Source: Flavobacterium inviolabile
GTDB lineage: Bacteria; Bacteroidota; Bacteroidia; Flavobacteriales; Flavobacteriaceae
NCBI RefSeq assembly: GCF_013389455.1
Contig: NZ_CP058278.1
Span: 3,849,348-3,913,347 of the forward strand
Reading direction: 5' to 3'
Length of the DNA: 64,000 bases
The translations under genes and the position numbers were made by a program. Numbering within the stretch: the first letter of the stretch is position 1; every line of letters begins with the position of its first letter. The notes beneath the pieces were generated by a model that was not told the origin of the DNA, searched no databases, and saw only the letters and a list, made by a program, of their open reading frames with translations. Shown one piece after another: positions 8,384-16,889 of this stretch.

Positions 8384-9340
8384 ATGAATTTATCCATTAT
8401 AATTCCTTTACTAAACGAAAGTGAATCACTTCCGGAATTGCATTCATGGATTTCAAAAGTTATGACTGCCCACCATTACTCCTATGAAGTTATCTTTATA
8501 GACGATGGCAGTACCGACAGTTCCTGGCAATTGATTGAGCAGTTAGCTGCCCGGAATCCGAATGTAAAAGGAATTCGTTTTTTACGAAATTACGGAAAAT
8601 CGCAGGCGCTGCATGCCGGTTTTGCAAAAGCAGCCGGTGATGTTATCATCACTATGGATGCCGATTTGCAGGACAGTCCTGACGAGATTCCCGAATTATA
8701 CAATATGATTACCAGCCAGAACTACGATTTGGTTTCGGGCTGGAAAAAAAAGCGCTACGACTCTGTGGTAGCCAAAAATTTACCTTCAAAATTATTCAAC
8801 TGGGCTGCCCGAAAAACATCGGGCGTTCAGTTGAACGATTTTAACTGCGGACTAAAAGCCTATAAAAACATCGTTATTAAAAATATTGAGGTTTCGGGCG
8901 AAATGCACCGTTACATTCCGGTTCTGGCAAAAAACGCCGGTTTTGGAAAAATTGGTGAAAAAATCGTTATTCACCAGGCCCGTAAATACGGATCGACAAA
9001 ATTTGGTATGGAACGTTTTATCAACGGTTTTCTGGACCTGATTACCATCTGGTTCTTATCCCGCTTCGGAAAACGCCCGATGCACCTTTTCGGCGCTTTA
9101 GGAGTTTTAATGTTCCTGATTGGTTTTTTATCGGCCGGATACATTGGTTTTATAAAGCTTTACAGGCTGTACCACCATCAGCACACCATTTTAGTAACCA
9201 GCAATCCCTGGTTTTATATTGCGCTGACTACGATGATTATCGGAACACAACTGTTTTTAGCCGGATTTTTAGGCGAAATTATTCTCCGTACCAAAAACAA
9301 TGAAGAGCGGTATAAAATTTCCAATGAAGTGAATACCTGA
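8384..9340 (+). CDS. GT2 glycosyltransferase, DPM1/GtrB-like, membrane anchored
   Basis: 318 aa. The N-terminal GT-A domain (about 1-220) begins LSIIIPLLNESESLPELHSW. It has nucleotide-binding IDDGSTDSSW, a metal-binding MDADLQDSPDE motif (DAD) and a later RKYGSTKFGMERF segment. Two C-terminal membrane helices follow (about 235-258 and 270-297). This is the dolichol-phosphate/undecaprenyl-phosphate sugar transferase type: it moves a sugar from a nucleotide donor to a polyprenyl phosphate at the inner membrane. The sugar is not predictable. It is followed by a phosphohexomutase that could supply sugar-1-phosphate precursors. Confidence 0.9.
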   Translation: MNLSIIIPLLNESESLPELHSWISKVMTAHHYSYEVIFIDDGSTDSSWQLIEQLAARNPNVKGIRFLRNYGKSQALHAGFAKAAGDVIITMDADLQDSPDEIPELYNMITSQNYDLVSGWKKKRYDSVVAKNLPSKLFNWAARKTSGVQLNDFNCGLKAYKNIVIKNIEVSGEMHRYIPVLAKNAGFGKIGEKIVIHQARKYGSTKFGMERFINGFLDLITIWFLSRFGKRPMHLFGALGVLMFLIGFLSAGYIGFIKLYRLYHHQHTILVTSNPWFYIALTTMIIGTQLFLAGFLGEIILRTKNNEERYKISNEVNT

Positions 9341-9372
9341 TTCTTGTTTACAAACTTTAAAGTTGAACAGCA

Positions 9373-11100
9373 ATGCACATTGAACAAAACATATTAGATA
9401 AAGTAAATGTCTGGTTAACGCCAACATTTGACAAGCATACCCAGGAAAAAATCAAAGAAATGATGACTTCGGCTCCGAAAGAGCTGGAAGACAGTTTCTA
9501 CAAGAACCTGGAATTTGGAACCGGAGGAATGAGAGGGATTATGGGCGTAGGAACCAATCGTATCAATCAATATACCTTAGGGAAAAACACGCAGGGATTA
9601 TCGGATTATCTGAAGATTTCTTTTCCGGGTGAAGCCCTTAAAGTTGCGATTGCCTATGACTGCCGCCACAATAGCGATACTCTGGCAAAAGTGGTTGCCG
9701 ATGTTTTTTCTGCCAACGGAATTAAAGTTTATTTATTTTCAGACATGCGTCCCACTCCCGAATTGTCTTTTGCGGTGAAACATCTTGGCTGTCATGCCGG
9801 AATTGTACTGACCGCTTCACACAATCCGCCGGAATACAACGGGTATAAAGTGTACTGGCAGGACGGAGGTCAGCTGGTTCCACCTCAGGACAAGGAGGTC
9901 ATTGAAACCATTGAAGCACTGAATTACGATCAGATCCGCTTTGAAGCCAATAACGATTTAATTGAATATATCGATACCGCCATTGATGATGCTTTTATCA
10001 ATAACGCTATCGAAAATGCCAGTTTCAACACTCCGGCTACGGCAAAAGACAAGCTGAAAATAGTTTTTACGTCCCTGCACGGAACGTCTATAAAATTAGT
10101 TCCGGATGTTTTGGAAAAAGCCGGCTACCCTCATGTTGAGATCGTTAAGGAACAGGCCGAACCGGACGGGAATTTCCCAACGGTAAAATCACCAAACCCG
10201 GAAGAACCGGAAGCTTTAACAATGGCTATGGCACTGGCCGAAAAGACAAATGCCGATATTGTTATCGGAACCGATCCGGACAGTGACCGTTTAGGCGTTG
10301 CCGTTAGAAATACCGAAGGCAAACTGATCTTATTAAACGGTAACCAGACCATGGTGGTTATGACCCATTTCCTTTTGAAACAATGGCGAAAACAGGGCAA
10401 AATAACCGGAACCGAATTTATTGGTTCTACCATCGTATCCACACCAATGATGCTGGAGTTAGCTTCTGCCTATGGCATTGAATGCAAAGTAGGACTTACC
10501 GGATTCAAGTGGATCGCTAAAATGATCAAAGACTTCCCGGATCAGAAATTTATTGGCGGCGGCGAAGAAAGTTTCGGTTTTATGGTGGGCGATGCCGTTC
10601 GCGATAAAGATGCCGTTACCGCTACGTTACTGGTTTGCGAAATTGCCGCTCAGGCAAAAGAAAGAGGCGCTTCCCTATATGAGGAACTGCTGCAGATGTA
10701 TGTTGATTTTGGCTTCTATAAAGAACATTTAATTTCAATCACGAAAAAAGGTATTGAAGGCGCTAACGAGATCAAACAAATGATGGTTGCTTTACGGGAG
10801 AATCCGCTAAAAGAAATTAACGGAGAGCGCGTGGTTTTTATTGAAGATTATCAAAATTCGACAACAAAAAATCTTTTTACAGACGAAACAGGAACCTTGA
10901 GTATTCCCAAATCGAATGTTTTAATCTATTATCTGGAAGACGGTAGTAAAATTTGTGCCCGACCAAGCGGTACAGAACCAAAAATAAAATTCTATTTCAG
11001 CGTAAATGCTGCCATAGAAAGCATTGATGATGTTGTTGAAGCTGAAGCATTCCTGGACGACAAAATCAAGAATATAATATCAGGAATGAATTTATCTTAA
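9373..11100 (+). CDS. Phosphoglucomutase/phosphomannomutase family protein
   Basis: 575 aa, of the long PgcA-like type, interconverting hexose-1- and -6-phosphates. Domain order is complete: active-site loop TASHNPPEYNGYK with phosphoserine S149; metal loop GTDPDSDRLGVA; sugar-binding GGGEESFGFM; and C-terminal phosphate-binding RPSGTEPKIKFY. It gives glucose-1-phosphate or mannose-1-phosphate for nucleotide-sugar synthesis, which fits the glycosyltransferase just upstream. The stop is two bases before the ABC exporter start, so the two are probably one transcript. Confidence 0.92.
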   Translation: MHIEQNILDKVNVWLTPTFDKHTQEKIKEMMTSAPKELEDSFYKNLEFGTGGMRGIMGVGTNRINQYTLGKNTQGLSDYLKISFPGEALKVAIAYDCRHNSDTLAKVVADVFSANGIKVYLFSDMRPTPELSFAVKHLGCHAGIVLTASHNPPEYNGYKVYWQDGGQLVPPQDKEVIETIEALNYDQIRFEANNDLIEYIDTAIDDAFINNAIENASFNTPATAKDKLKIVFTSLHGTSIKLVPDVLEKAGYPHVEIVKEQAEPDGNFPTVKSPNPEEPEALTMAMALAEKTNADIVIGTDPDSDRLGVAVRNTEGKLILLNGNQTMVVMTHFLLKQWRKQGKITGTEFIGSTIVSTPMMLELASAYGIECKVGLTGFKWIAKMIKDFPDQKFIGGGEESFGFMVGDAVRDKDAVTATLLVCEIAAQAKERGASLYEELLQMYVDFGFYKEHLISITKKGIEGANEIKQMMVALRENPLKEINGERVVFIEDYQNSTTKNLFTDETGTLSIPKSNVLIYYLEDGSKICARPSGTEPKIKFYFSVNAAIESIDDVVEAEAFLDDKIKNIISGMNLS

Positions 11101-11102
11101 AA

Positions 11103-12929
11103 ATGACTTACTTTAAACAAATATTCCGCTTTGCGATTCCGTACTTAAAATATGCGTACCTGAATATTTTATTCAACGTACTGTATGCCTTATTCAGTAC
11201 TGTTTCGTTTATGGCATTAATTCCAATGTTATCGGTTTTATTCGGTGAAACCAAAAAAGTTACCGAAATACCGCAATACACCGGAATTGAAAACATTAAA
11301 GCGTACGCAGAAAATTATTTTAATTATTTCGTCACCACCACCTCCGAAGCCAAAGGTCTGGATTATACACTGGGTGTACTGGTGGTGATCATTATCTCGA
11401 TTTTCTTACTTAAAAACCTGTTCAATTATATGGCACTTTTTTTCGCAACCTTCCTTCGAAACGGAATGCTGCGCGATTTAAGAAATGCCATGTATAAAAA
11501 AGCAGTGGAACTGCCGTTATCGTTTTTTTCAGAAAAAAGAAAAGGCGACACCATATCCCGAATCACCTGGGACGTGGCGGAAGTACAGGGTTCCTATTTA
11601 TCCATCCTGGAATTAATTATCAAGGAGCCGCTAACGATTATCTTCACAATTGTTGCCATGCTGGTGATCAGCGTTAAGCTAACCATTTTTGTCTTTATTT
11701 TTATTCCGGTATCGGGTTTTATCATCTCTCTGATCGGAAAGCGTTTAAAAAAGCAGTCCTCTGTAGCCCAGCAGGAACAGGGTTTCTTTCTTTCCATTAT
11801 TGAAGAGACCTTAGGCGGACTGAAAGTGATTAAAGGGTTTACAGCCGAAAGTTATTTCAATAAAAAATTCAGTACTTCGACCGATCGTTATTTTGAACTT
11901 TCAAACAAAATCATGAACCGTCAGAATATGGCTTCCCCGGTGAGCGAATTCATGGGAATCATGGTCATTGCGATTCTTTTATGGTTTGGCGGACACATGG
12001 TTTTAGTAGAAAAAACGTTATTAGGCGCGCAATTCATCGCCTATATGGGACTTGCCTACAACATTTTAACGCCTGCCAAAGCGATTTCCAAAGCTTCTTA
12101 CGATATTAAAAGAGGGAATGCTGCTGCAGAACGTGTGCTTGAAATTTTAGAACAGGAAAATCCTATTGAAAATAACGCCAAAGCGATTAAGAAAGATACC
12201 TTTGAAGACAAAATAAGCATACAGAACATCAACTTCCGCTATGAAGAGGAGAATGTACTGAAAAACTTTTCCCTTGAAGTGCCGAAAGGAAAAACCATTG
12301 CTTTGGTTGGACAGTCGGGAAGCGGAAAAAGTACTATTGCCAATTTGCTGACGCGTTTTTATGACGTACAGGAAGGTTCTGTAAAAATTGACAATATCAA
12401 TATTAAGGATTACGACCTGCATTCGCTGCGCGGTTTGATGGGACTGGTAACCCAGGACAGTATCTTGTTTAACGATACCATTAAAAACAACATCCTGTTA
12501 GGAAAACTGGACGCTACCGATGATGAAATCATTGCCGCTTTAAAGATTGCCAACGCTTATGAATTTGTAAAAGATCTTCCTAACGGTATCGAAACCAATA
12601 TCGGGGACAGCGGTAACAAATTATCCGGCGGACAGAAACAGCGTTTATCTATTGCCAGAGCCGTATTGAAAAATCCTCCGATCATGATCCTGGATGAAGC
12701 GACTTCCGCATTGGATACCGAAAGCGAAAGACTGGTACAGCAGGCACTGGAAAACATGATGCAGAACAGAACTTCGGTTGTTATTGCCCACCGTTTGTCT
12801 ACGATTCAAAAAGCAGACATGATCGTGGTAATGCAAAAAGGAGAAATTGTAGAACAAGGTACCCATGACTCGCTTTTAGCCTTAAACGGTACGTATTCCA
12901 AACTGGTTATGATGCAGTCCTTCGAATAA
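11103..12929 (+). CDS. MsbA-like ABC exporter (fused membrane and ATPase domains)
   Basis: 608 aa half-transporter that would work as a homodimer in the inner membrane. The N-terminal ABC transmembrane domain has about six helices over residues 1-330. The ATPase domain has Walker A GQSGSGKST (about 401-409), Q-loop VTQDSILFND, signature LSGGQKQRLS, Walker B IMILDEATSALD and switch His in IAHRLST. The family includes lipid A and multidrug exporters. Its place behind glycosyltransferase and hexomutase genes favours an envelope lipid or glycolipid substrate, which is inference. Confidence 0.92.
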   Translation: MTYFKQIFRFAIPYLKYAYLNILFNVLYALFSTVSFMALIPMLSVLFGETKKVTEIPQYTGIENIKAYAENYFNYFVTTTSEAKGLDYTLGVLVVIIISIFLLKNLFNYMALFFATFLRNGMLRDLRNAMYKKAVELPLSFFSEKRKGDTISRITWDVAEVQGSYLSILELIIKEPLTIIFTIVAMLVISVKLTIFVFIFIPVSGFIISLIGKRLKKQSSVAQQEQGFFLSIIEETLGGLKVIKGFTAESYFNKKFSTSTDRYFELSNKIMNRQNMASPVSEFMGIMVIAILLWFGGHMVLVEKTLLGAQFIAYMGLAYNILTPAKAISKASYDIKRGNAAAERVLEILEQENPIENNAKAIKKDTFEDKISIQNINFRYEEENVLKNFSLEVPKGKTIALVGQSGSGKSTIANLLTRFYDVQEGSVKIDNINIKDYDLHSLRGLMGLVTQDSILFNDTIKNNILLGKLDATDDEIIAALKIANAYEFVKDLPNGIETNIGDSGNKLSGGQKQRLSIARAVLKNPPIMILDEATSALDTESERLVQQALENMMQNRTSVVIAHRLSTIQKADMIVVMQKGEIVEQGTHDSLLALNGTYSKLVMMQSFE

Positions 12930-12939
12930 AACATTTTTA

Positions 12940-13644
12940 ATGTACAGAAACGCTCCGAACATAACGCTTCCTGAAGATCCGGATACTATTATCTGGAAAT
13001 ATCTGGACTTGTCGAAATTTCTGGATTTACTACTGTATCAAAAAATGTTTATGTCGCGTTCCGATAAGTTTGAAGATCAGTATGAAGGTACTTTTAGTGA
13101 ACCGACTTTTGAAGAGATTAAAAAAATAGCAGAAAACAATCCTAAATTTCTGCAATACTATAAGTCACATCGTGAAAATGTCGTTATCAGCAGTTGGCAC
13201 ACCAACGAATACGAATCTTTCGCGATGTGGCAAATTTTTACCAAAAACAACGAAGGTTTAGCCATCCAGTCTACCATCGGCAGGCTTAAAGAAGCGCTGG
13301 CTCCGGAAAAGCATTTTGAGCAGTATATTGGCGAGGTGAATTATATTGACTATAAAAAGGAGTACATTCCTTTTGACGATGCTTTCTTCCCTTTTTTGTT
13401 TAAAAGAAAAAGTTTTCAGTATGAAAAGGAAATCCGGATCATTTCGGATCTTACCTCCCAAAAAATGTCCATTAATGAAGGTTTAAAGATAAATGTAAAC
13501 ATCAACACCCTGATTGAAAAGGTTTACATTCATCCTAAATCGGAAAACTGGTATAAGAAACTGGTAATCGAACTGGTTACCAAACTCGGTTATGATTATA
13601 TTACGATTGAAAAATCGGATCTGGAAAGCGATATCCTGATTTAG
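12940..13644 (+). CDS. DUF2971 domain protein
   Basis: 234 aa, cytoplasmic, no signal peptide. The N terminus (WKYLDLSKFLDLLLYQKMFM, SRSDKFEDQYEGTF) and the central VISSWHTNEYESFAMWQIF with GLAIQST match the DUF2971 family, whose function is unknown. It begins 10 bp after the exporter stop and may be on the same transcript. It is convergent with the next gene, with a three-base gap. The family is scattered across bacteria and sometimes found among accessory genes. Confidence 0.8.
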   Translation: MYRNAPNITLPEDPDTIIWKYLDLSKFLDLLLYQKMFMSRSDKFEDQYEGTFSEPTFEEIKKIAENNPKFLQYYKSHRENVVISSWHTNEYESFAMWQIFTKNNEGLAIQSTIGRLKEALAPEKHFEQYIGEVNYIDYKKEYIPFDDAFFPFLFKRKSFQYEKEIRIISDLTSQKMSINEGLKINVNINTLIEKVYIHPKSENWYKKLVIELVTKLGYDYITIEKSDLESDILI

Positions 13645-13647
13645 GTT

Positions 13648-14370
13648 TTATATCGGCATATACTCTTCTACTTTCCACTCTTTATCCAACAGGTTTACAT
13701 AAAAATAGTGTACGGTATCTTTTTTATCGAAAGCACCATTCTTATTGATATCCTCAATGGTTCTGAAATAAAGCCTGTTCTGAACTTCCACAATATTCCA
13801 GTCCAATAGTTCCTGTAAATCGTCAGACAGTTTGGTAAAGTTCGTTCCGTTAATATTACTCACGTATAACGCTTTAATATCATTGGCATCTACTTTATTA
13901 TCACGGTTCGTATCGGCATCTACCAACGAATAAACCAGGATCTGTTTTTTGGTTTTATCAGCGATTGTATTAAGATAAGTAGCGGTCTGAATCTGAATCG
14001 CCTTGTCCGTTAACGAATGCAGCGCGGTAGAGTCAATGTGCTGAAATTTTAGATTCTGGAAATAACCGGTGATTTCAAAACGGTTGTAATTTGAAATCGC
14101 ATAGCTCACCGAGTTGGTTTTACTGGAACCATAACTGCTGCTTGGTCCATCGTATACACGGATATCGCCAATAGCATGGATCAGGTATTTGGTTCCCTCC
14201 ATATAAATGGGCAAATCAGCTATCTTAATCTGAGAAGAATCCCTTTTCACCTGACCGTTCACAGCACTTTTAGCTTCTTCATAAATTACTTTAGGTTTTT
14301 TGACTTCCTCTTTACAACTTATAAAAAGAAACGACAAAAGCAAAACGGCACATGTTACAATCTTTTTCAT
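13648..14370 (-). CDS. Lipoprotein with two EF-hand-like calcium loops
   Basis: 240 aa. The signal MKKIVTCAVLLLSFLFISCK has lipobox FISC, so it is a lipoprotein. No family is recognised. Two segments fit a 12-residue calcium loop: DTNRDNKVDAND (D-x-N-x-D-x-x-x-D-x-x-D) and DINKNGAFDKKD. These resemble EF-hand or dockerin-type loops embedded in a beta-rich, possibly propeller-like protein (YALYVSNINGTNFTKLS pattern). It may read out calcium or simply be stabilised by it. It lies downstream of the TonB receptor gene on the same strand but is separated by 47 bp. Confidence 0.7.
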   Translation of the reverse strand: MKKIVTCAVLLLSFLFISCKEEVKKPKVIYEEAKSAVNGQVKRDSSQIKIADLPIYMEGTKYLIHAIGDIRVYDGPSSSYGSSKTNSVSYAISNYNRFEITGYFQNLKFQHIDSTALHSLTDKAIQIQTATYLNTIADKTKKQILVYSLVDADTNRDNKVDANDIKALYVSNINGTNFTKLSDDLQELLDWNIVEVQNRLYFRTIEDINKNGAFDKKDTVHYFYVNLLDKEWKVEEYMPI

Positions 14371-14417
14371 CTTCTGAAATTAAATGGTCATTCAAATATA
14401 AAACTTTTAAGCTGGAA

Positions 14418-16889
14418 CTACAATCTTACATTCAACTTTAAATTAAAAGTTCTTGTGGTCATATAATTCGGGATTCCGTACTGGCTTTTTGTATAAACAT
14501 CGCGAACCCAGGTATTGGTAATCGCATTCTGATTATTGAACAGGTTAAAGATTTCAAAGCCCAGTGTAAACTCTTTAAATGGTTTTAGCCAGGTTTTAGC
14601 CGATTTTATATTTGCATCTTTAAATACATACGAAAAACCGGCATCTGCTCTTCTATAGTCTTTTAAACGCAGCTGGTAGTCATACGGATCGGCATAGGCA
14701 GGAGAACCGCCCGGAAGTCCGGTATTGTAAATCATATTCAGGTACATTTTCAGGTTCGGAATCGTAGGCATATAATCCTGGAAAAGCAATCCGAATTTTA
14801 AACGCTGGTCGGTTGGACGGGCAATATACCCTTTTCCATCCTGATTTTCTTCTGTTTTCAGGTATCCGAAACTGAACCAGGATTCCGTTCCCGGAACAAA
14901 CTCGCCATTCAGTCGGAAATCGGCTCCATACACATAGGCTGTCGCGTCATTATTAGCACTGTAACGAATCCGCACATTATCAATGGTATAGGTATTCACA
15001 TCTGTCAGATTCTTATAATAGGCTTCCGAAACCAGCTTAAACGGTCTTCCCCACATTTTAAAACTGTAGTCGTTACTCAACACGATATGTACGGACTGCT
15101 GCGCTTTCACATTGGGCTGTACCACACCGTTAGCATCCCGCAATTCCCTGTAGAAAGGCGGCTGATGGTATAATCCTCCCGATAAACGGAAAAGCATGTC
15201 CATATCCCAATCCGGTTTTATGGCAAACTGTGCGCGCGGGCTAATTACAAACTGGCTGTCACCATCGGTAATATTATCACCGGAAACCTGCCACTGATGT
15301 GCTCTCACTCCGGCATTCACCCAAAACTGGCTGCTTCCCATTTCGCCACGGTAATTCCATTGGGCATACCCTGAAAAACGGTTGATCTTCACAAAGTTTG
15401 TCGCTCTGATGTTCTGATAAGGCGCTAACGGCCCGGTATAAGGTGTGTATGGCTGGTCGTGCGGAATACCCAAAATAGGCGCCGGCAATGAAAAACCTGC
15501 CGAATCGATCGCTTCCCACTCCACTATTCTGTCCCGGATATCTTCACGGGTATATTTAAGCCCCCATTCTACCTGGTGGTCACTTTCTTTAGGAGCGTGA
15601 AAACCTTTTACTTCTGCATTTACAATTAATGCATCCAGATCGTTTCTGGCATGGCTCAGCTGCGAACCGACACCACGGGAATACACCACATCGCCAAAAG
15701 TATCCGAACCAATGTTACTGTCCACTTCTCCCAGAGCATATTGTGCCTGTATATCAAAATGTTCCTGTTCCTGTGTGTGGTAGGTTGAACCGATAAATTT
15801 CAGTTTGAATTCATCACTCACCTGATAAACCGATTTGATAGCGCCGAAAAGGGTCAGATAACGGTCCTTCTCCTGTCCGTCATAAAAAACCTGCAAGGCT
15901 ATAGGATTATCTATTGTTCCAAAGTTCGTCTGACGTGAGATCGGCTGATAGTTGTAACGGTTTTGCGATATATTTCCCAAGAAACTCCATTGCCATTTTG
16001 TAGAGGCATCGAAATTAACCAAAGTCTGAACGTCCACAAAGGTAGGCCGGAAGTTTGTTTCCGTTTCCTGGCTTTTTACCAGCAGGCTGTTGTCGCGGTA
16101 ACGCACTCCTGTAATACTGCTCCATTTCTGGTTTTTGGAAACCATATCTACTGTGGCACTTCCGCCTAAAAGGCTGGCATCCAAAGCCGCCTGGAATTTC
16201 GTTGGTCTTCTGTAGGTAATATCTAAAACAGACGATAATTTATCGCCGTATTTTGCCTGGAAACCTCCGGCAGAGAAATCCACATTTTGTACCATCTCGG
16301 TATTGGTAAAACTCAATCCTTCCTGTTGTCCGGAACGGATCAAAAACGGACGGTATACTTCAATTTCATTTACATAAACCAGGTTCTCATCGTAGTTCCC
16401 GCCGCGAACCGCATACTGGGTACTCAGTTCATTGTTCGAATAGACGCCGGGTAATGTTTTCAGGATGTTTTCAATTCCGGCATTAGCCCCCGGTATGGTT
16501 CGTATTACTTCCGGTGTAATTACCGTTATCCCTTCTACTCTTTTTCGTCCGCCACCGGTAACAATCACTTCTCCCAATTGTTCCTGACGCTGATTTAAAA
16601 CCACATTGAGTTCATAATCTTCGTTGGGTTTCAATTCGATAACCGTTGTCGCCTTTTTATAGCTCACATGCGAAATTTCTATTGTTATTTTCTGATGTGC
16701 GGGTATCGTTATCTGAAAAAAACCGTTGGCATTCGATTGTGAAGAGGCAGATCCGGCTTTTATAGTTGCTTTTTCAATAGGCTTATTGTTTTCATCTAAA
16801 AGAATTCCTTTTACACGTCCCGTTTGTGAATAGGAGGCATAACCAATAAAAAAAACACAGATAACAAGGAAATTAATTATTTTTCTCAA
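14418..16889 (-). CDS. TonB-dependent outer-membrane receptor with carboxypeptidase-like N domain
   Basis: 823 aa. A signal peptide ends near YASYSQ. A CarboxypepD_reg-like beta-sandwich follows (about 25-100, GRVKGILLDENNKPIEKATI). The plug domain covers about 105-220 (GEVIVTGGGRKRVEGI, GIENILKTLPGVYS, YAVRGGNYDENLVYV) and the beta-barrel runs to the C terminus, ending LKLNVRL. It would import an unknown large ligand across the outer membrane using TonB energy. The start codon overlaps the end of the upstream M23 peptidase gene by 17 bp, so the two are translationally coupled. No SusD partner is adjacent. Confidence 0.9.
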   Translation of the reverse strand: MRKIINFLVICVFFIGYASYSQTGRVKGILLDENNKPIEKATIKAGSASSQSNANGFFQITIPAHQKITIEISHVSYKKATTVIELKPNEDYELNVVLNQRQEQLGEVIVTGGGRKRVEGITVITPEVIRTIPGANAGIENILKTLPGVYSNNELSTQYAVRGGNYDENLVYVNEIEVYRPFLIRSGQQEGLSFTNTEMVQNVDFSAGGFQAKYGDKLSSVLDITYRRPTKFQAALDASLLGGSATVDMVSKNQKWSSITGVRYRDNSLLVKSQETETNFRPTFVDVQTLVNFDASTKWQWSFLGNISQNRYNYQPISRQTNFGTIDNPIALQVFYDGQEKDRYLTLFGAIKSVYQVSDEFKLKFIGSTYHTQEQEHFDIQAQYALGEVDSNIGSDTFGDVVYSRGVGSQLSHARNDLDALIVNAEVKGFHAPKESDHQVEWGLKYTREDIRDRIVEWEAIDSAGFSLPAPILGIPHDQPYTPYTGPLAPYQNIRATNFVKINRFSGYAQWNYRGEMGSSQFWVNAGVRAHQWQVSGDNITDGDSQFVISPRAQFAIKPDWDMDMLFRLSGGLYHQPPFYRELRDANGVVQPNVKAQQSVHIVLSNDYSFKMWGRPFKLVSEAYYKNLTDVNTYTIDNVRIRYSANNDATAYVYGADFRLNGEFVPGTESWFSFGYLKTEENQDGKGYIARPTDQRLKFGLLFQDYMPTIPNLKMYLNMIYNTGLPGGSPAYADPYDYQLRLKDYRRADAGFSYVFKDANIKSAKTWLKPFKEFTLGFEIFNLFNNQNAITNTWVRDVYTKSQYGIPNYMTTRTFNLKLNVRL

